The translations under genes were made by a program, and so were the position numbers. A stretch of DNA of 64,000 nt from NORP259 sp041398705 (GTDB lineage Bacteria > Planctomycetota > UBA1135 > GCA-002686595): contig JAWKUI010000002.1 of assembly GCA_041398705.1 (NCBI GenBank), positions 62,001 to 126,000 of the forward strand. The letters are read 5' to 3'. The notes beneath the pieces were generated by a model. The model made no database searches. It was not told where the DNA came from and worked only from the letters and a program-made list of their open reading frames with translations. Below, piece after piece: positions 15,459 to 25,690 of this stretch (positions within the stretch are counted from its first letter, which is position 1; the number at the start of each line of letters is the position of its first letter).

Positions 15459-17750
15459 ATGCGCAACTGGTTTTTTCTGCTGTCCCTGTGCCTGCTCGCC
15501 CCCTCCGCCGCCGCCCAGGGCAGCCGGCAGCAATATGAACGGGCCGCCGCGCTCAGCCAGCAGTGGCCTGGCGCGCTGAAACGCTTCCGGCCCAACCTGC
15601 GCTGGCGTGATGGAGACCGGCGCGTCCAGTGGTGGCAGGGCAGCGGGGAGGAGCGAGGCCTGTACGAGCTGGATTGCAGCACCGGCACGCTGCGGCGCTT
15701 GCAGGCCTCGGAGGCGCCCGACCGGTTGCATTCCCTGCCGCGCTTGCGGGCCAGTGTGACGCGCGGCGGCGAGACGTCGATCTTCTTCGTCAATCGCAGC
15801 GGGCAAGAGGTGCGGCTGTTCTGGATCGACTTCCAGGGGCAACTCAAGCCGTACGGACGAATCGCGGACGGGGCCACGAGCGAGCAACACACGTTCGCCG
15901 GCCATGTGTGGCGCGTGCAGACGGAAGACGGTGCGTCGCTCGGGACCTTTGCGGCGGAAGAATGGTCGGGCACGGCGCAGATCGATGGACCGGAAAGTCC
16001 GCAGGAAGCGCAGGAGGAACCGTCCGAAGCCCTGCGGCGCATCGAGACATCCCCTTACCCGGATTGGCACATCGAGAACGGCAACCTGATCGATGAGCAG
16101 GGCTTGGTGTTCGCAGGCGAACCCAAGGATCCGATCGTGGGCCCCCTGCTTTTTTCGCCGGATGGCCGCCTGGCGCTGTGCTTCCAAGAACTTCAGGCTG
16201 AAGTCCGCCGCATTCCACTGCTCGAATCGAGCCCGAAGGACAGCGTGGAGCCGCAGCTGCATTGGATGGACTACGTCAAGCCGGGGGACGCCCTGCCCCA
16301 GCGCCGTCCGCGGCTGTTCAACGTGGCCGAACGCAAGTCTCTGCCCGTCCCGGACGAGCTGTTTGCCGACTCCGTGTCCGTGCGGTTCGTGAAATGGGCC
16401 GAGGACTCCTCCGCCGCCTGGGTGCGCTGGGACGAACGCGGCCACCAGCGCATTGTGCTTTGGCGCCTCGACGGCGCGGGCGGCGCGCCCCGGGCCATCG
16501 TCGACGAACGCAGCGAGACGTTCATCGACTTCTCGAACAAGATCGACAACTACTTCCTGCCCGGACGCGGCGAAGTGCTGTGGACCAGCGAGCGCGATGG
16601 CTGGAACCACTTGTACCGCTATGACATGCACAGCGGGGAACTGCTTGGGCAACTGACCCACGGCCCCTGGCTCGTGCGGCAAGTGCTGCGTGTCGACGAC
16701 GCAACGGGCCGGGTGTGGATGCTGACCCACGGCATGGTCGAAGGCGAGGATCCGTACTTCACGCACCTGGCCCTCGTCGACATCGATTCTGGCGAAGTGA
16801 AGCGCCTGACCGAAGGCGCGGGCACCCACTCGATCACCTTCTCCCCCACCGGGGAGTTCTTCGTCGATCGCTGGTCGAACGCGAGCACCCCGGACATCAC
16901 CGAGATCCGGCGCAGCGCGGATGGCCGCCTGGTGGCGCGCCTCGGGCAGGACGACGCGCAAGAACTCTTCGCAGCCGGCTTCCAACCCGCCGAACCGTTC
17001 GTGGCCCCCGGCCGCGATGGGCAGACCCCGATCTGGGGTTTGATCCTGCGCCCCACGGACTTCGACCCGACCCGCGAGTATCCCGTGATCGAAGCCATCT
17101 ACGCGGGACCGCACGACCAGCACGTGCCCAAGGGCTTTGCGCTGCAGCTCACCGAACGGCGGCTGGCCGAACTGGGCTTCATCGTGGTGCGCATCGATGG
17201 CATGGGCACGAATTGGCGGCACAAGGCCTTCCACGATGTCTGCTGGCAGAATCTGAAGGACGCGGGTCTGCCCGATCGCATCGCGTGGATGCGAGCGGCT
17301 GCGGCGAAGTACCCGGGTATGGACCTGGAGCACGTCGGCATCTACGGCGGCAGCGCGGGCGGCCAGAACGCCCTCGCGGCTTTGCTGCTGCACGGGGACT
17401 TCTACCAAGCCGCCGCCTCCGACTGCGGTTGCCACGACAACCGCGTCGACAAACGCTGGTGGAACGAAGCCTGGATGGGCCGCCTCGGCCCCCACTACGC
17501 GCAGAATGCCAACGTGACCTTCGTCGAACAAATGCAAGGCAAGTTGCTGCTCACCGTGGGCGAAATGGACCGCAACGTGGACCCGGCGTCGACGTTGCAG
17601 GTAGTGGATGCGCTGATCCGCGCGGACAAGGACTTCGATTTCGTGATGGTGCCCGGCGCGGGGCATGGGGTTGGGGAGAGTCCGTACTTGGAGCGGCGGC
17701 GGCAGGACTTCTTCGTGCGCGCCCTGCACGGCACCGAGCCCCGGCACTGA
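15459..17750 (+). CDS. secreted S9 family (dipeptidyl peptidase IV-like) peptidase
   Basis: 763 residues with signal peptide (MRNWFFLLSLCLLAPSAAAQ). The N-terminal beta-propeller (about 30-500) is DPP IV-like (WTSERDGWNHLYRYD, VDRWSNASTPDITEIR). The C-terminal alpha/beta-hydrolase carries the triad S632 (GGSAGG), D704 (EMDRNVDP) and H736 (GAGHGVG). It would release dipeptides, often Xaa-Pro, outside the cytoplasm. Length matches the family. It is the first of three consecutive secreted-protein genes on this strand. Confidence 0.92.
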   Translation: MRNWFFLLSLCLLAPSAAAQGSRQQYERAAALSQQWPGALKRFRPNLRWRDGDRRVQWWQGSGEERGLYELDCSTGTLRRLQASEAPDRLHSLPRLRASVTRGGETSIFFVNRSGQEVRLFWIDFQGQLKPYGRIADGATSEQHTFAGHVWRVQTEDGASLGTFAAEEWSGTAQIDGPESPQEAQEEPSEALRRIETSPYPDWHIENGNLIDEQGLVFAGEPKDPIVGPLLFSPDGRLALCFQELQAEVRRIPLLESSPKDSVEPQLHWMDYVKPGDALPQRRPRLFNVAERKSLPVPDELFADSVSVRFVKWAEDSSAAWVRWDERGHQRIVLWRLDGAGGAPRAIVDERSETFIDFSNKIDNYFLPGRGEVLWTSERDGWNHLYRYDMHSGELLGQLTHGPWLVRQVLRVDDATGRVWMLTHGMVEGEDPYFTHLALVDIDSGEVKRLTEGAGTHSITFSPTGEFFVDRWSNASTPDITEIRRSADGRLVARLGQDDAQELFAAGFQPAEPFVAPGRDGQTPIWGLILRPTDFDPTREYPVIEAIYAGPHDQHVPKGFALQLTERRLAELGFIVVRIDGMGTNWRHKAFHDVCWQNLKDAGLPDRIAWMRAAAAKYPGMDLEHVGIYGGSAGGQNALAALLLHGDFYQAAASDCGCHDNRVDKRWWNEAWMGRLGPHYAQNANVTFVEQMQGKLLLTVGEMDRNVDPASTLQVVDALIRADKDFDFVMVPGAGHGVGESPYLERRRQDFFVRALHGTEPRH

Positions 17751-17900
17751 CGGACGCCCGGGGCCGGGGGGCGGGGCCGGAATCGCCGGTGCGGGGGTCG
17801 CAACGGGCCCCCCGCGCCGTCCCCAAACTTTTTTTCTGCAGGATCCAGGCGGGATTGCGTTGGGAAGGGCACCTGCCTTGCCCCTCCCCCCAGCGTCCCC

Positions 17901-20099
17901 ATGATCCCCGTTCCCTTGCTCCTGCTGGCCGCCGGTTTCGGCGGCCAGGATTCCGAAGCCTCCCGGACCCCGATTCCGGCCGAGTCCATGCCTGCGGCCC
18001 CGCGTTTCCATTGGGCCGACTTCGACGGCAACGGCATCCAGGATCGCCTGGAGATCACGGCCAGCAGGCACCTGAGCCTGCTCTGGAATGCGGGCGGCCA
18101 GCGCGTGCAGCCTGCGGGCCCGGAGGCCGGCCTGGACTCCCTGGCACAGGTCGCCTTCGTGCTAGTCGGAGACTACGATGCCGACGGGCGCTTCGATCTG
18201 TTCGTGGCGGGACTTGACGGCGCGCAGCACTTGCTGCGCAACAAGGGTTGGTCCTTCGAGGATGTCAGCGGCCTGCTGCACAGGGAAGGCCTCGGCACGC
18301 TGGGATGCGAGCCCCTGGTCTTCGGCTGCTGGCAGGACCGCAATGACGACGGGGCTTTGGACCTGGTGCTGCAGGACGCCAACACCTGGCAACTGTGGAC
18401 CGCTCAACCCGGCGCAGGTTTCCGCTGCCAGGTCCTTTCCGCAGATGCGGTCCGGGACCTGCCCCGCACCTGGGCCAGTCGGGCGATTGCCGGCAAGGGA
18501 GCCCCCGCAGGTGCGCAGTGGCTCGAATCGCAGCCCTACCAGTTGCTGCCGGAGGACTTGGTCCGCTGGGACAATGCCCGCCTCAAGATCCAGCCCGATC
18601 CCATGGCCATCCTGGATGCGCCCCCGCGCATCGACAAGCGCGACTTCCGGGCTCTGCCCTCGAACGACTATGCCCCTGGCCAGCTGCTGCTGCGCCTGGT
18701 TCCCGGGCATTCCGAATCCGCCCTGGAACGATTGCTGGCCCTGGTCGCCCCTGCGGAGCTCGACTGGACCTCGGAGATGGTGCCGGACCTGCATCGCATT
18801 CGCTTCGAAGGCCAACTCGAATGGCGCCTGCACGCTCTGCTGGACGACGGCGAAATCCTGTATGCCGAGCCCGCCTGGCTGGCCCACTCCACGCAGAACC
18901 CCAATGACCCCTTCTACATCGGGGGCAACCTCTGGGGACTGCAGGGCAACTTCGGCAGCAAGGCCTACCTCGCCTGGGACGAGTTCACGGGCGGTTCGGC
19001 CGCCACGATCGCCATCATCGACACCGGCACCCAGACGAACCATCCCGACCTGCAGGACAACATCTGGACCAACCCCGGCGAAATCCCCGGGAACGGCATC
19101 GATGACGACTTCAACGGTCACATCGACGACGTTCACGGCTGGAACGTGGCGCAGAACAACGGCGACGTGGATTCCTGCGGTGAAAACCATGGCACGCACG
19201 TGGCCGGTACCGTCGGCGCCCGGGGCAACGACAACCTCGGGGTGGTCGGCGTCAACTGGAACTGCCGGCTGATGATCCTGCGCTGCAATGGGCCGGCGAG
19301 CTGCGACCCGGACAACACGGGCACCATCAGTCCCCACCCCTGCTGTGGGCTCTACAACACCGTGCAGGCCCTGGACTACGCCATGGCCAATGGAGCCCGG
19401 GTCTCAAACAATAGCTACGGCAGCCACCTCTACTCCCAGAGCCAGCACGACATGATCCTGGCAGGCCAGAGCGTCGGCCATGTGTTCGTGGCGGCGGCCG
19501 GCAATGATGGATTCAACAACGACCTGCTGCCGGTCTTCCCCGCCTCGCACCCGCTGAGCAACATCATCGCGGTGGCCGCCCACGATTCCGATGGGGATCT
19601 GGGGTCCTTCAGCAACTACGGTCCGAACTCGGTCGATTTGTCGGCCCCGGGTGTGGACATCACCAGCACGATCGTGAGCGGCTGGGCGAGCGGTTGGAAT
19701 GGCACTTCGATGGCGGCACCCCATGTGGCCGGTGCGGCGGGTTTGGTCCTCAATCGCTACCCGGAGCTGAGCTGGCAACAGATCCGCGAGCGCATCCTGG
19801 GCGGCGCGACGCCCACGCCGTCCATCGGCACCCTGGTCCAGACCGAAGGCATCCTCAACGTGCTGAACTCCTTGGGACTCTGGGTGCAGCCCGGCAGCCT
19901 GCCCGCCGGAAACCCCGGCAGCAAGAACAGTCCCCTGGCCGCATTGGAGACCATTGTCGCCATCGCCCGCACGCCGGAGGAGTCTCAACTGAACTTCCAC
20001 CCGGGCACCATCCTGCTGACCGATCTCTTGGGCGTCAGCTTGCTGACGAAGCCGATGGTCCTGAGTTCCACCGGCGGGCCCACCCTGATCGGCGACTGA
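17901..20099 (+). CDS. secreted S8 subtilisin-like protease with N-terminal FG-GAP repeats
   Basis: 732 residues with a short signal peptide. Residues 35-170 are VCBS/FG-GAP repeats (ADFDGNGIQD, GDYDADGRFDLF). A propeptide-like segment at about 255-330 (PGQLLLRLVPG ... GEILYAEP) is followed by the peptidase S8 domain at 345-625, with D374 (IIDTGTQTNHPDL), H433 (NHGTHVAGT), S603 (NGTSMAAPHVAG) and oxyanion N535. The unusual addition is the repeat domain in front, which is related to that of the next gene. Probably exported and self-processed. Confidence 0.9.
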   Translation: MIPVPLLLLAAGFGGQDSEASRTPIPAESMPAAPRFHWADFDGNGIQDRLEITASRHLSLLWNAGGQRVQPAGPEAGLDSLAQVAFVLVGDYDADGRFDLFVAGLDGAQHLLRNKGWSFEDVSGLLHREGLGTLGCEPLVFGCWQDRNDDGALDLVLQDANTWQLWTAQPGAGFRCQVLSADAVRDLPRTWASRAIAGKGAPAGAQWLESQPYQLLPEDLVRWDNARLKIQPDPMAILDAPPRIDKRDFRALPSNDYAPGQLLLRLVPGHSESALERLLALVAPAELDWTSEMVPDLHRIRFEGQLEWRLHALLDDGEILYAEPAWLAHSTQNPNDPFYIGGNLWGLQGNFGSKAYLAWDEFTGGSAATIAIIDTGTQTNHPDLQDNIWTNPGEIPGNGIDDDFNGHIDDVHGWNVAQNNGDVDSCGENHGTHVAGTVGARGNDNLGVVGVNWNCRLMILRCNGPASCDPDNTGTISPHPCCGLYNTVQALDYAMANGARVSNNSYGSHLYSQSQHDMILAGQSVGHVFVAAAGNDGFNNDLLPVFPASHPLSNIIAVAAHDSDGDLGSFSNYGPNSVDLSAPGVDITSTIVSGWASGWNGTSMAAPHVAGAAGLVLNRYPELSWQQIRERILGGATPTPSIGTLVQTEGILNVLNSLGLWVQPGSLPAGNPGSKNSPLAALETIVAIARTPEESQLNFHPGTILLTDLLGVSLLTKPMVLSSTGGPTLIGD

Positions 20100-20166
20100 A
20101 TCGATACCTGTCCATCCCCTCCTGAAGTCCACCCTACCCAGACCCCACAACCGACTCCCCCGCCCC

Positions 20167-22098
20167 ATGTACTGCAACTCCCTGATCGGTGCCAGCCTCA
20201 TCCTGCTCGGCACCACGGCCATGGCCCAGACCCCCGGTCCTCTCCCCAGCCCCCAGATGCCCGCGGCCCAATTCGGCTGGCAGGACTTCGACGGGGACGG
20301 CCTGCTCGATGCCTTGGCGATCTCTCCGGTGGGCCAGCTCCAGCTCCTGCGCAACCAGGGCGATGGCACGTTCCTCGACGTCACCTCGAGCGTCGGCCTG
20401 CAGGATCTCCAGAACGCCAGCTTCGCCCTCTGGGGCGACTACGACGGGGACTCCCAGCCCGACCTGTTCGTCGGAACCCACCAGGGAGCCAGCCATCTGC
20501 TGCGCCTCGAAGGGGGTCTGTTCGTCGATGCCACGTTGGGCAGCGGCCTCGAAGGTCTGGGTGCCGACCAGTTCGGCCGTTGGCTCGACTACGACCGGGA
20601 TGGCCGCCAGGATCTGGAGCTGGTGCGCGATGGCCTGCACACCCTGCACCGCAATCTGGACGGCGTCCGCTTCGGGACCCTCCCCCTGCCGCCCATGCAA
20701 GCCGCCGGCCAGATCAGCCCCTCGATGCCCGGCAGCCCCGAAGACCAGGCCCCGCAGAGCGGCGCCGTTGCCGGCCAGCCGGCTTGGACCCAGGGCCACG
20801 GCGCGTCGCCTGCCCTAAGCGGTATGGGCCCGGGCACCTGGGCCCTCGGGACAGCGGGTTCCTCCCCCACCTCCGTCACACTTCTCGGCGGCGCCAACCA
20901 GGTGGTTGCGAACCAGTGCTTCCTCGAGATCCGCGATGCCTTTTCCGGCGCCTGCATCGAAGCCTCGAACACCCCCACGATCGGACGGCTCTATCCCCAA
21001 TCCACCGCACTCAACGTCAACGCATCGAACAGCCGTGTCGGTATGGGCACCACCAACCCCGATGCCCGCCTGGCCATCGCCAACATCGGAGGTACCGACG
21101 GCACGGCCATGCTCGGATTCGGTGAGTCCACCGATTCCAGCTTCTACTTCGAGAGCCAGTTCGCGGGCAGCAACACGAGCAACGGCATGTCCCTGACCAC
21201 GGCCATCGGGGGGCCCGTGCGCATCATGAGCTGGTGGGGCAGCGGCCGCGTGGGCATCAAGAAGCTGGCTCCGAACTACGACCTGGATGTGACCGGGGAC
21301 ATCAATGCGTCCGGCTCCCTGCGGGTCAACGGAGTCGCCCTGCCGACCTCCCTGCTCGAAGCATCGGCCCACCTGCACACGAGCAAGTCCTTGGGCGTCG
21401 GCACCAGCGGCCTGCCGCAAGGCGCCCTTTCGGTGACCGGTGTGAGCAACGTCATCGACGCCACCGAAGCAGGCGTGCACCTGGGCCGCATCCCCTACGG
21501 TGGTTTCGAAGACACCGGAGTCACCATCGTTGCGGCGAACAACGGCGGTGCACAACTGCGCTTCGTGCAAAGCGGGGTCTCCGGCTCGTGGCGCCTTTGG
21601 CGCGTGCCCAACTCCTCCACCATGCGCTTCGACGGACCGGGATTGGACATCGTCAGCGTGCCCAAGCTGGAGATCCGCGGCGGTGCGGACCTGGTGGAGG
21701 GATTCCAGACCTCGGAGACGAAGCCCCTTGAGCCGGGTACCGTGGTGAGCATCGACCCCAGCACCCCGGGCGCCCTGTGCACGTCCCGCGACGCCTACGA
21801 CGTCAAGGTCGCCGGGGTGGTCAGCGGCGCCGGCGGTGTGGAACCGGGCCTGCACATGGGCCAGGAGGCGCTGATGGATGGGGACACCCATGTGGCCATG
21901 ACCGGGCGTGTGTACGTGCGCTGCAGCGCCGAGAACGGCGCGATCCTTCCCGGGGACCGCCTCACCACGGCCAGCCTGGCCGGCCACGCCATGAAGGCCA
22001 CGGACGGTGCGCGCAGCGATGGCGCCGTGCTCGGCAAGGCCATGACCTCCCTGGAGCAAGGCACGGGACTCGTTCTGGTGCTGGTCAACCTGCAGTAG
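20167..22098 (+). CDS. secreted FG-GAP protein with tail-fibre-like C-terminus
   Basis: 643 residues with a signal peptide ending TTAMAQ. The N-terminal FG-GAP repeats (QDFDGDGLLDALAI, GDYDGDSQPDLFVG, LDYDRDGRQDLELV) parallel the start of the neighbouring subtilase. The middle resembles phage fibre/S74-type proteins (VGMGTTNPDARLAI, YDLDVTGDINASGSLRVNG). The C-terminal module (about 505-643: GGADLVEGF ... VAGVVSGAGGVEPGL ... GRVYVRCSAENGAILPGD ... LGKAMTSLEQGTGLVLVLV) recurs in large planctomycete secreted proteins. Cell-surface or secreted structural role inferred. Confidence 0.8.
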   Translation: MYCNSLIGASLILLGTTAMAQTPGPLPSPQMPAAQFGWQDFDGDGLLDALAISPVGQLQLLRNQGDGTFLDVTSSVGLQDLQNASFALWGDYDGDSQPDLFVGTHQGASHLLRLEGGLFVDATLGSGLEGLGADQFGRWLDYDRDGRQDLELVRDGLHTLHRNLDGVRFGTLPLPPMQAAGQISPSMPGSPEDQAPQSGAVAGQPAWTQGHGASPALSGMGPGTWALGTAGSSPTSVTLLGGANQVVANQCFLEIRDAFSGACIEASNTPTIGRLYPQSTALNVNASNSRVGMGTTNPDARLAIANIGGTDGTAMLGFGESTDSSFYFESQFAGSNTSNGMSLTTAIGGPVRIMSWWGSGRVGIKKLAPNYDLDVTGDINASGSLRVNGVALPTSLLEASAHLHTSKSLGVGTSGLPQGALSVTGVSNVIDATEAGVHLGRIPYGGFEDTGVTIVAANNGGAQLRFVQSGVSGSWRLWRVPNSSTMRFDGPGLDIVSVPKLEIRGGADLVEGFQTSETKPLEPGTVVSIDPSTPGALCTSRDAYDVKVAGVVSGAGGVEPGLHMGQEALMDGDTHVAMTGRVYVRCSAENGAILPGDRLTTASLAGHAMKATDGARSDGAVLGKAMTSLEQGTGLVLVLVNLQ

Positions 22099-22141
22099 GC
22101 GGTCCACTGCCAGGGGCGGACCCCACGGTCCGCCCAGGCAG

Positions 22142-22170
22142 GCGCCCGGTCCCCCCAAAGGACCGGGCGC
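22142..22170. terminator. hairpin terminator between convergent genes
   Basis: Perfect 11-bp inverted repeat GCGCCCGGTCC / GGACCGGGCGC with a 7-nt loop, lying between the plus-strand FG-GAP gene and the end of the minus-strand kinase gene. The T-run is short. Confidence 0.7.
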
Positions 22171-22204
22171 TTGCATTCGCGCGGGTACCTGGCAGGTCCC
22201 GGAC

Positions 22205-25200
22205 CTAGCGCTCACCGACCGTTCCGTCTGCGCTGCCCGCGGCGAGCCTGCGCAGCCACTCCGCGCGGCCCGCCGCCCGGCGCTGCCCTTGCCAGTCGGG
22301 CCAGCGACCCAGGTCCGCGAGCCCGCGCACCTCCGCACGCAGCGTCGCCCAGGACTCACGGTCGGCCCGCCGCTCCGCCCTGGGCCGGGCATCCCAGATG
22401 CGCGCGCTGTGGTCCCCGGACACCGAAAGCAGCCGCTGGCCATCGGGGAACCAGACCAGCGAGTAGACGTAGCTGCCGTGGGCCCGGAACTCGTGCTGCA
22501 CCGTTCCACGCTGCGCGTCGATGAGCGTGATCGTGCCTTGGTGGTTGCCCACGGCCAGGGTCGCGCCGTCCGGTGACCAGGCCACGCAATAGGGGGATTG
22601 CTTGAGGTCGATGGTGCGCAGGACCGTGCCCTCAGGCAACGAACGCAGCACCAGCCGACCTTCCTTGCCGTGGGATCCGATCACGGCCCGGTGGCGCGAG
22701 ACCACCGCCACTTCGTCCTTGTGGGGATGCACGGCGACCGCTCGCGCTTCCCAGCGCAGGTCCACCCCGGGCTCCGGCACCGAAGACCACCGCTCTCCCC
22801 CATGGAACTCCGGCTGGGTACGGAACTCCACATCCTCGTAGGCCCACCAGGCGGCCCAGGCCCGGGCGCCGCCCATCTGGGCTTTGAGTCCCAGCCGCTG
22901 CCGCGGTCCGGGTTGCAGCACCTGCATGAACGCATCCAGCAGCGGCAAGTGGTTGCCCTCCTGCACGACGACCGGCGCAGCAAGCACGCTGCGCCGCCCG
23001 CTCGTCAGGTCCCAGTGCAAGATCTGCACTTCAGAACCCTGCTCGCCAGGCGAAGTGAGCACCAGGCTGTGGCCATCCTCCGAGAAAGCCATCAAGGCGT
23101 CCCGCGAGGCGGTATCCACCGGAGTGCGGGCCAGCCGCGCCAGAAGCTCCCCCGTCTGGGCATCCCACAGGTGCACCGAGTCCTCTACGGGAGCCAGGCT
23201 CGCCACCAGGGCACCGTCGGGACTGAGCGCCGCGTGGTAGACCACGGTATGGTGGCCCCGATACGCAAGGCCCAGTCGCTGTTGCACCGCCGCCGGACGA
23301 TCTTCCATCAGGTCCAGGCGCCACATGGGGCCGGACTGGGTCATCAGGAGCAACGTCTCCCCCGCCGGTGACAACAGGGGCGCACACCACCAAGCATCCG
23401 GAATGGGCAAGGACCCATCCGGGCGGAGGGCGGGATGCCACGGCAAGGCCTCACCGCTGCGCCCATCCCGCAGTTGCATGGCCGCCTCCTCCCAGACCCC
23501 CACGGCGACGATGGAACCATCCGCGGACCATTCCGCACGTCGCCCGGGCACCGCAAACCCCGGCAGCCCCCCAGAGCCATCCGAGCCCTGCAGGATGCGA
23601 TGCCAACCCGACTCATCCCCGGGGCGGGCCCTCCAACTGAAGGCCGCCCACTCTCCCGTGTCCAGCCCGGTGGCAAAGACATGTTCGTAGCCGGGCTCGG
23701 GCAAGCACGCATGCACCGTGCCCAGGGGCACGTCGAAGACCCAAGTCTCATCGCACCAATTGAGGAAAGCCCTGCGCCCGTCCGGCGCAACCAGGGCCTC
23801 CCCCATGTAACCATTGCGCGGGATCGACAATTCGCGCTGCCAGCGGAACCGCTCGATCCCGTCCACCCGCACGGAATATCCGCCCATGCCCTGGCGCACG
23901 ACTACGACCCGACCGTCTTCGCTGCAATGGCCGGGCGCCAACCAGCCCATGTCCGGTGGCTCCACGGGAATGCACTCGAGGACCACTGCGCGCACTAGGT
24001 CGAGGACCAGGGCCTGCCGGCCTTGGCGAACAACCAGACGCCCGCTGCGGGTGGGGCGGCCGATCGAATCGATCTCCATGGCGGGCAACAGCACGGAATG
24101 GGTGCCACGCTCGAGGTCATACACCTGCAGGCCGGCACGGCCGCGCTGCAGGGACAAGAGCCGGTCCTCCCCCAAGAATTGCCAGACCGCCTGGTCCCCC
24201 CCTCGGTCCGGCCAGAACAGTCCTTCGGCGTGGCCGTCCAGGGGCATGACTTGCGGCACGACCTGATCGAACAAGCGCCAACCAAAGCCGCGGCGGTCTT
24301 CCTGGACCGAGTCGAGCACTTCGCGCGCAGATGCATAGTCGCCGTTGGCCTGGGCCCGTCGCGCGGAGGCCAGCACCATCTCCAACAGGCCCGCCTCGCT
24401 TTGGCGAGCCCGGGAATCGCTCTCGAAGGCCAGCTTGCGTTGCTCAGATTCCTTGGCCGCGAAGACCAAGGCTGCCACGAGGCCCGCAGCCAAGGCCAGG
24501 AAAGCCACCGCCAGGCCGCTGGCCAGGCCGCGGTTGCGCGCCACCCACTTGCGCAGGCGATAGGCCCGGGACGGCGGGCGCGCCTGGATCGGCAGGCGGT
24601 CGAGGAAACGCCGCAGGTCGTCCCCCAGGGCGGCCGGGCTGGAGTAACGCCTCCCGGGTTCGGACTCGAGGGCCTTGCCCACGATGGTCGACACGTCCCC
24701 CTTCCAGCGGGCTTCGATGCGGCTGAGTTCCGGAGCCTGGGCCGAACTCAAACGAGCGATGGCGGCCGAAATGGGCAGGCCCTCGATCGGATGGGGCAGG
24801 CGTCCACTCAGCAACTCGAACGCGAGCACCCCCAAGGCGAACACGTCGACGGCGGGCGTGACCTGCTCCGGTTCTCCGTACAGTTGTTCCGGGGCCATGT
24901 AGGCCAGGGTGCCCACGAGCGCCCCTTCTTCTGTGCAGACCGTGGACAGCACCTGCCCTGCGTTGCTGGCCCGCGCCACACCGAAATCGAGCACCTTGGG
25001 CTGCCCGCCAGCGAGCACGAGCACGTTGTCCGGCTTGAGGTCGCGGTGAATGATGCCCCGGTCATGGGCGTGCTGCACCGCCGCACAGACCTTGGCCAGC
25101 AGCTCCAAGCGCTGCTCCACGGTCAGGCCCTCGCGGGTGCAATAGGTTGCGATGTCGACCCCATCGACCAACTCCATGGCGAAGTAGGGTTGCTCGCCAC

Positions 25201-25690
25201 GGCCGGCTTCGTGGTAGAGCCCCGCCTCGAAGATCTGGGCGATGCCCGGATGCTGCAAGCGCCCCAACAGCTCCGCCTCCAGCCGGAACCGACGCAGGCG
25301 TTCGGCCGAGGCATGCAAGGGATGCAGCAGTTTGATGGCCACCTTGCGCTGGGGTGAATCCTGCCAGGCTTCGAATACGGTGCCCATGCCCCCTTCGCCG
25401 ATCTGCCGCAGGATGCGGAAGCGACCGACCTGGCTCGGCATCCAAGGCCGCCCGGCCTGTTGCTCGAAGTCGGGCAGGAACCGCTGCCACTGTTCGCGGG
25501 CCTGATGGATGCGGTGTTCGCTGAAGAGGTCGTCTCCGTCCTGGGTGTAGGCCGCGAGCAGGGCTTCCACCTCCTGGCGCAGGTCGGGCTGCTCCGCGCA
25601 GGTGCGCTCCAAGTACGCCATCCGCTCGCCTGCAGGCAATTCGATGGCCGCCTCGAAGACCGCCCGAACCCGATCGAAGGACGGATTCAA
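22205..25690 (-). CDS. serine/threonine protein kinase with C-terminal WD40 repeats
   Basis: About 1161 residues. A small N-terminal helical domain (RVRAVFEAAIELPAGER) is typical of kinases encoded beside ECF sigma factors. The Hanks-type kinase domain (about 90-370) contains GEGGMGTVFEAW, AIK lysine, HRDLKPDN and DFG, so it looks active. One transmembrane helix (GLASGLAVAFLALAAGLVAALVF, split: GLASGLAVAFLAL, AAGLVAALVF) is followed by extracytoplasmic WD40-like repeats ending in VYSLVWFPDGQRLLSVSGDHSARIWD (core GDHSARIWD). I start at TTG 25690, whose TTGA overlaps the sigma-factor stop; the alternative is ATG 25738. Confidence 0.85.
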   Translation of the reverse strand: MNPSFDRVRAVFEAAIELPAGERMAYLERTCAEQPDLRQEVEALLAAYTQDGDDLFSEHRIHQAREQWQRFLPDFEQQAGRPWMPSQVGRFRILRQIGEGGMGTVFEAWQDSPQRKVAIKLLHPLHASAERLRRFRLEAELLGRLQHPGIAQIFEAGLYHEAGRGEQPYFAMELVDGVDIATYCTREGLTVEQRLELLAKVCAAVQHAHDRGIIHRDLKPDNVLVLAGGQPKVLDFGVARASNAGQVLSTVCTEEGALVGTLAYMAPEQLYGEPEQVTPAVDVFALGVLAFELLSGRLPHPIEGLPISAAIARLSSAQAPELSRIEARWKGDVSTIVGKALESEPGRRYSSPAALGDDLRRFLDRLPIQARPPSRAYRLRKWVARNRGLASGLAVAFLALAAGLVAALVFAAKESEQRKLAFESDSRARQSEAGLLEMVLASARRAQANGDYASAREVLDSVQEDRRGFGWRLFDQVVPQVMPLDGHAEGLFWPDRGGDQAVWQFLGEDRLLSLQRGRAGLQVYDLERGTHSVLLPAMEIDSIGRPTRSGRLVVRQGRQALVLDLVRAVVLECIPVEPPDMGWLAPGHCSEDGRVVVVRQGMGGYSVRVDGIERFRWQRELSIPRNGYMGEALVAPDGRRAFLNWCDETWVFDVPLGTVHACLPEPGYEHVFATGLDTGEWAAFSWRARPGDESGWHRILQGSDGSGGLPGFAVPGRRAEWSADGSIVAVGVWEEAAMQLRDGRSGEALPWHPALRPDGSLPIPDAWWCAPLLSPAGETLLLMTQSGPMWRLDLMEDRPAAVQQRLGLAYRGHHTVVYHAALSPDGALVASLAPVEDSVHLWDAQTGELLARLARTPVDTASRDALMAFSEDGHSLVLTSPGEQGSEVQILHWDLTSGRRSVLAAPVVVQEGNHLPLLDAFMQVLQPGPRQRLGLKAQMGGARAWAAWWAYEDVEFRTQPEFHGGERWSSVPEPGVDLRWEARAVAVHPHKDEVAVVSRHRAVIGSHGKEGRLVLRSLPEGTVLRTIDLKQSPYCVAWSPDGATLAVGNHQGTITLIDAQRGTVQHEFRAHGSYVYSLVWFPDGQRLLSVSGDHSARIWDARPRAERRADRESWATLRAEVRGLADLGRWPDWQGQRRAAGRAEWLRRLAAGSADGTVGER

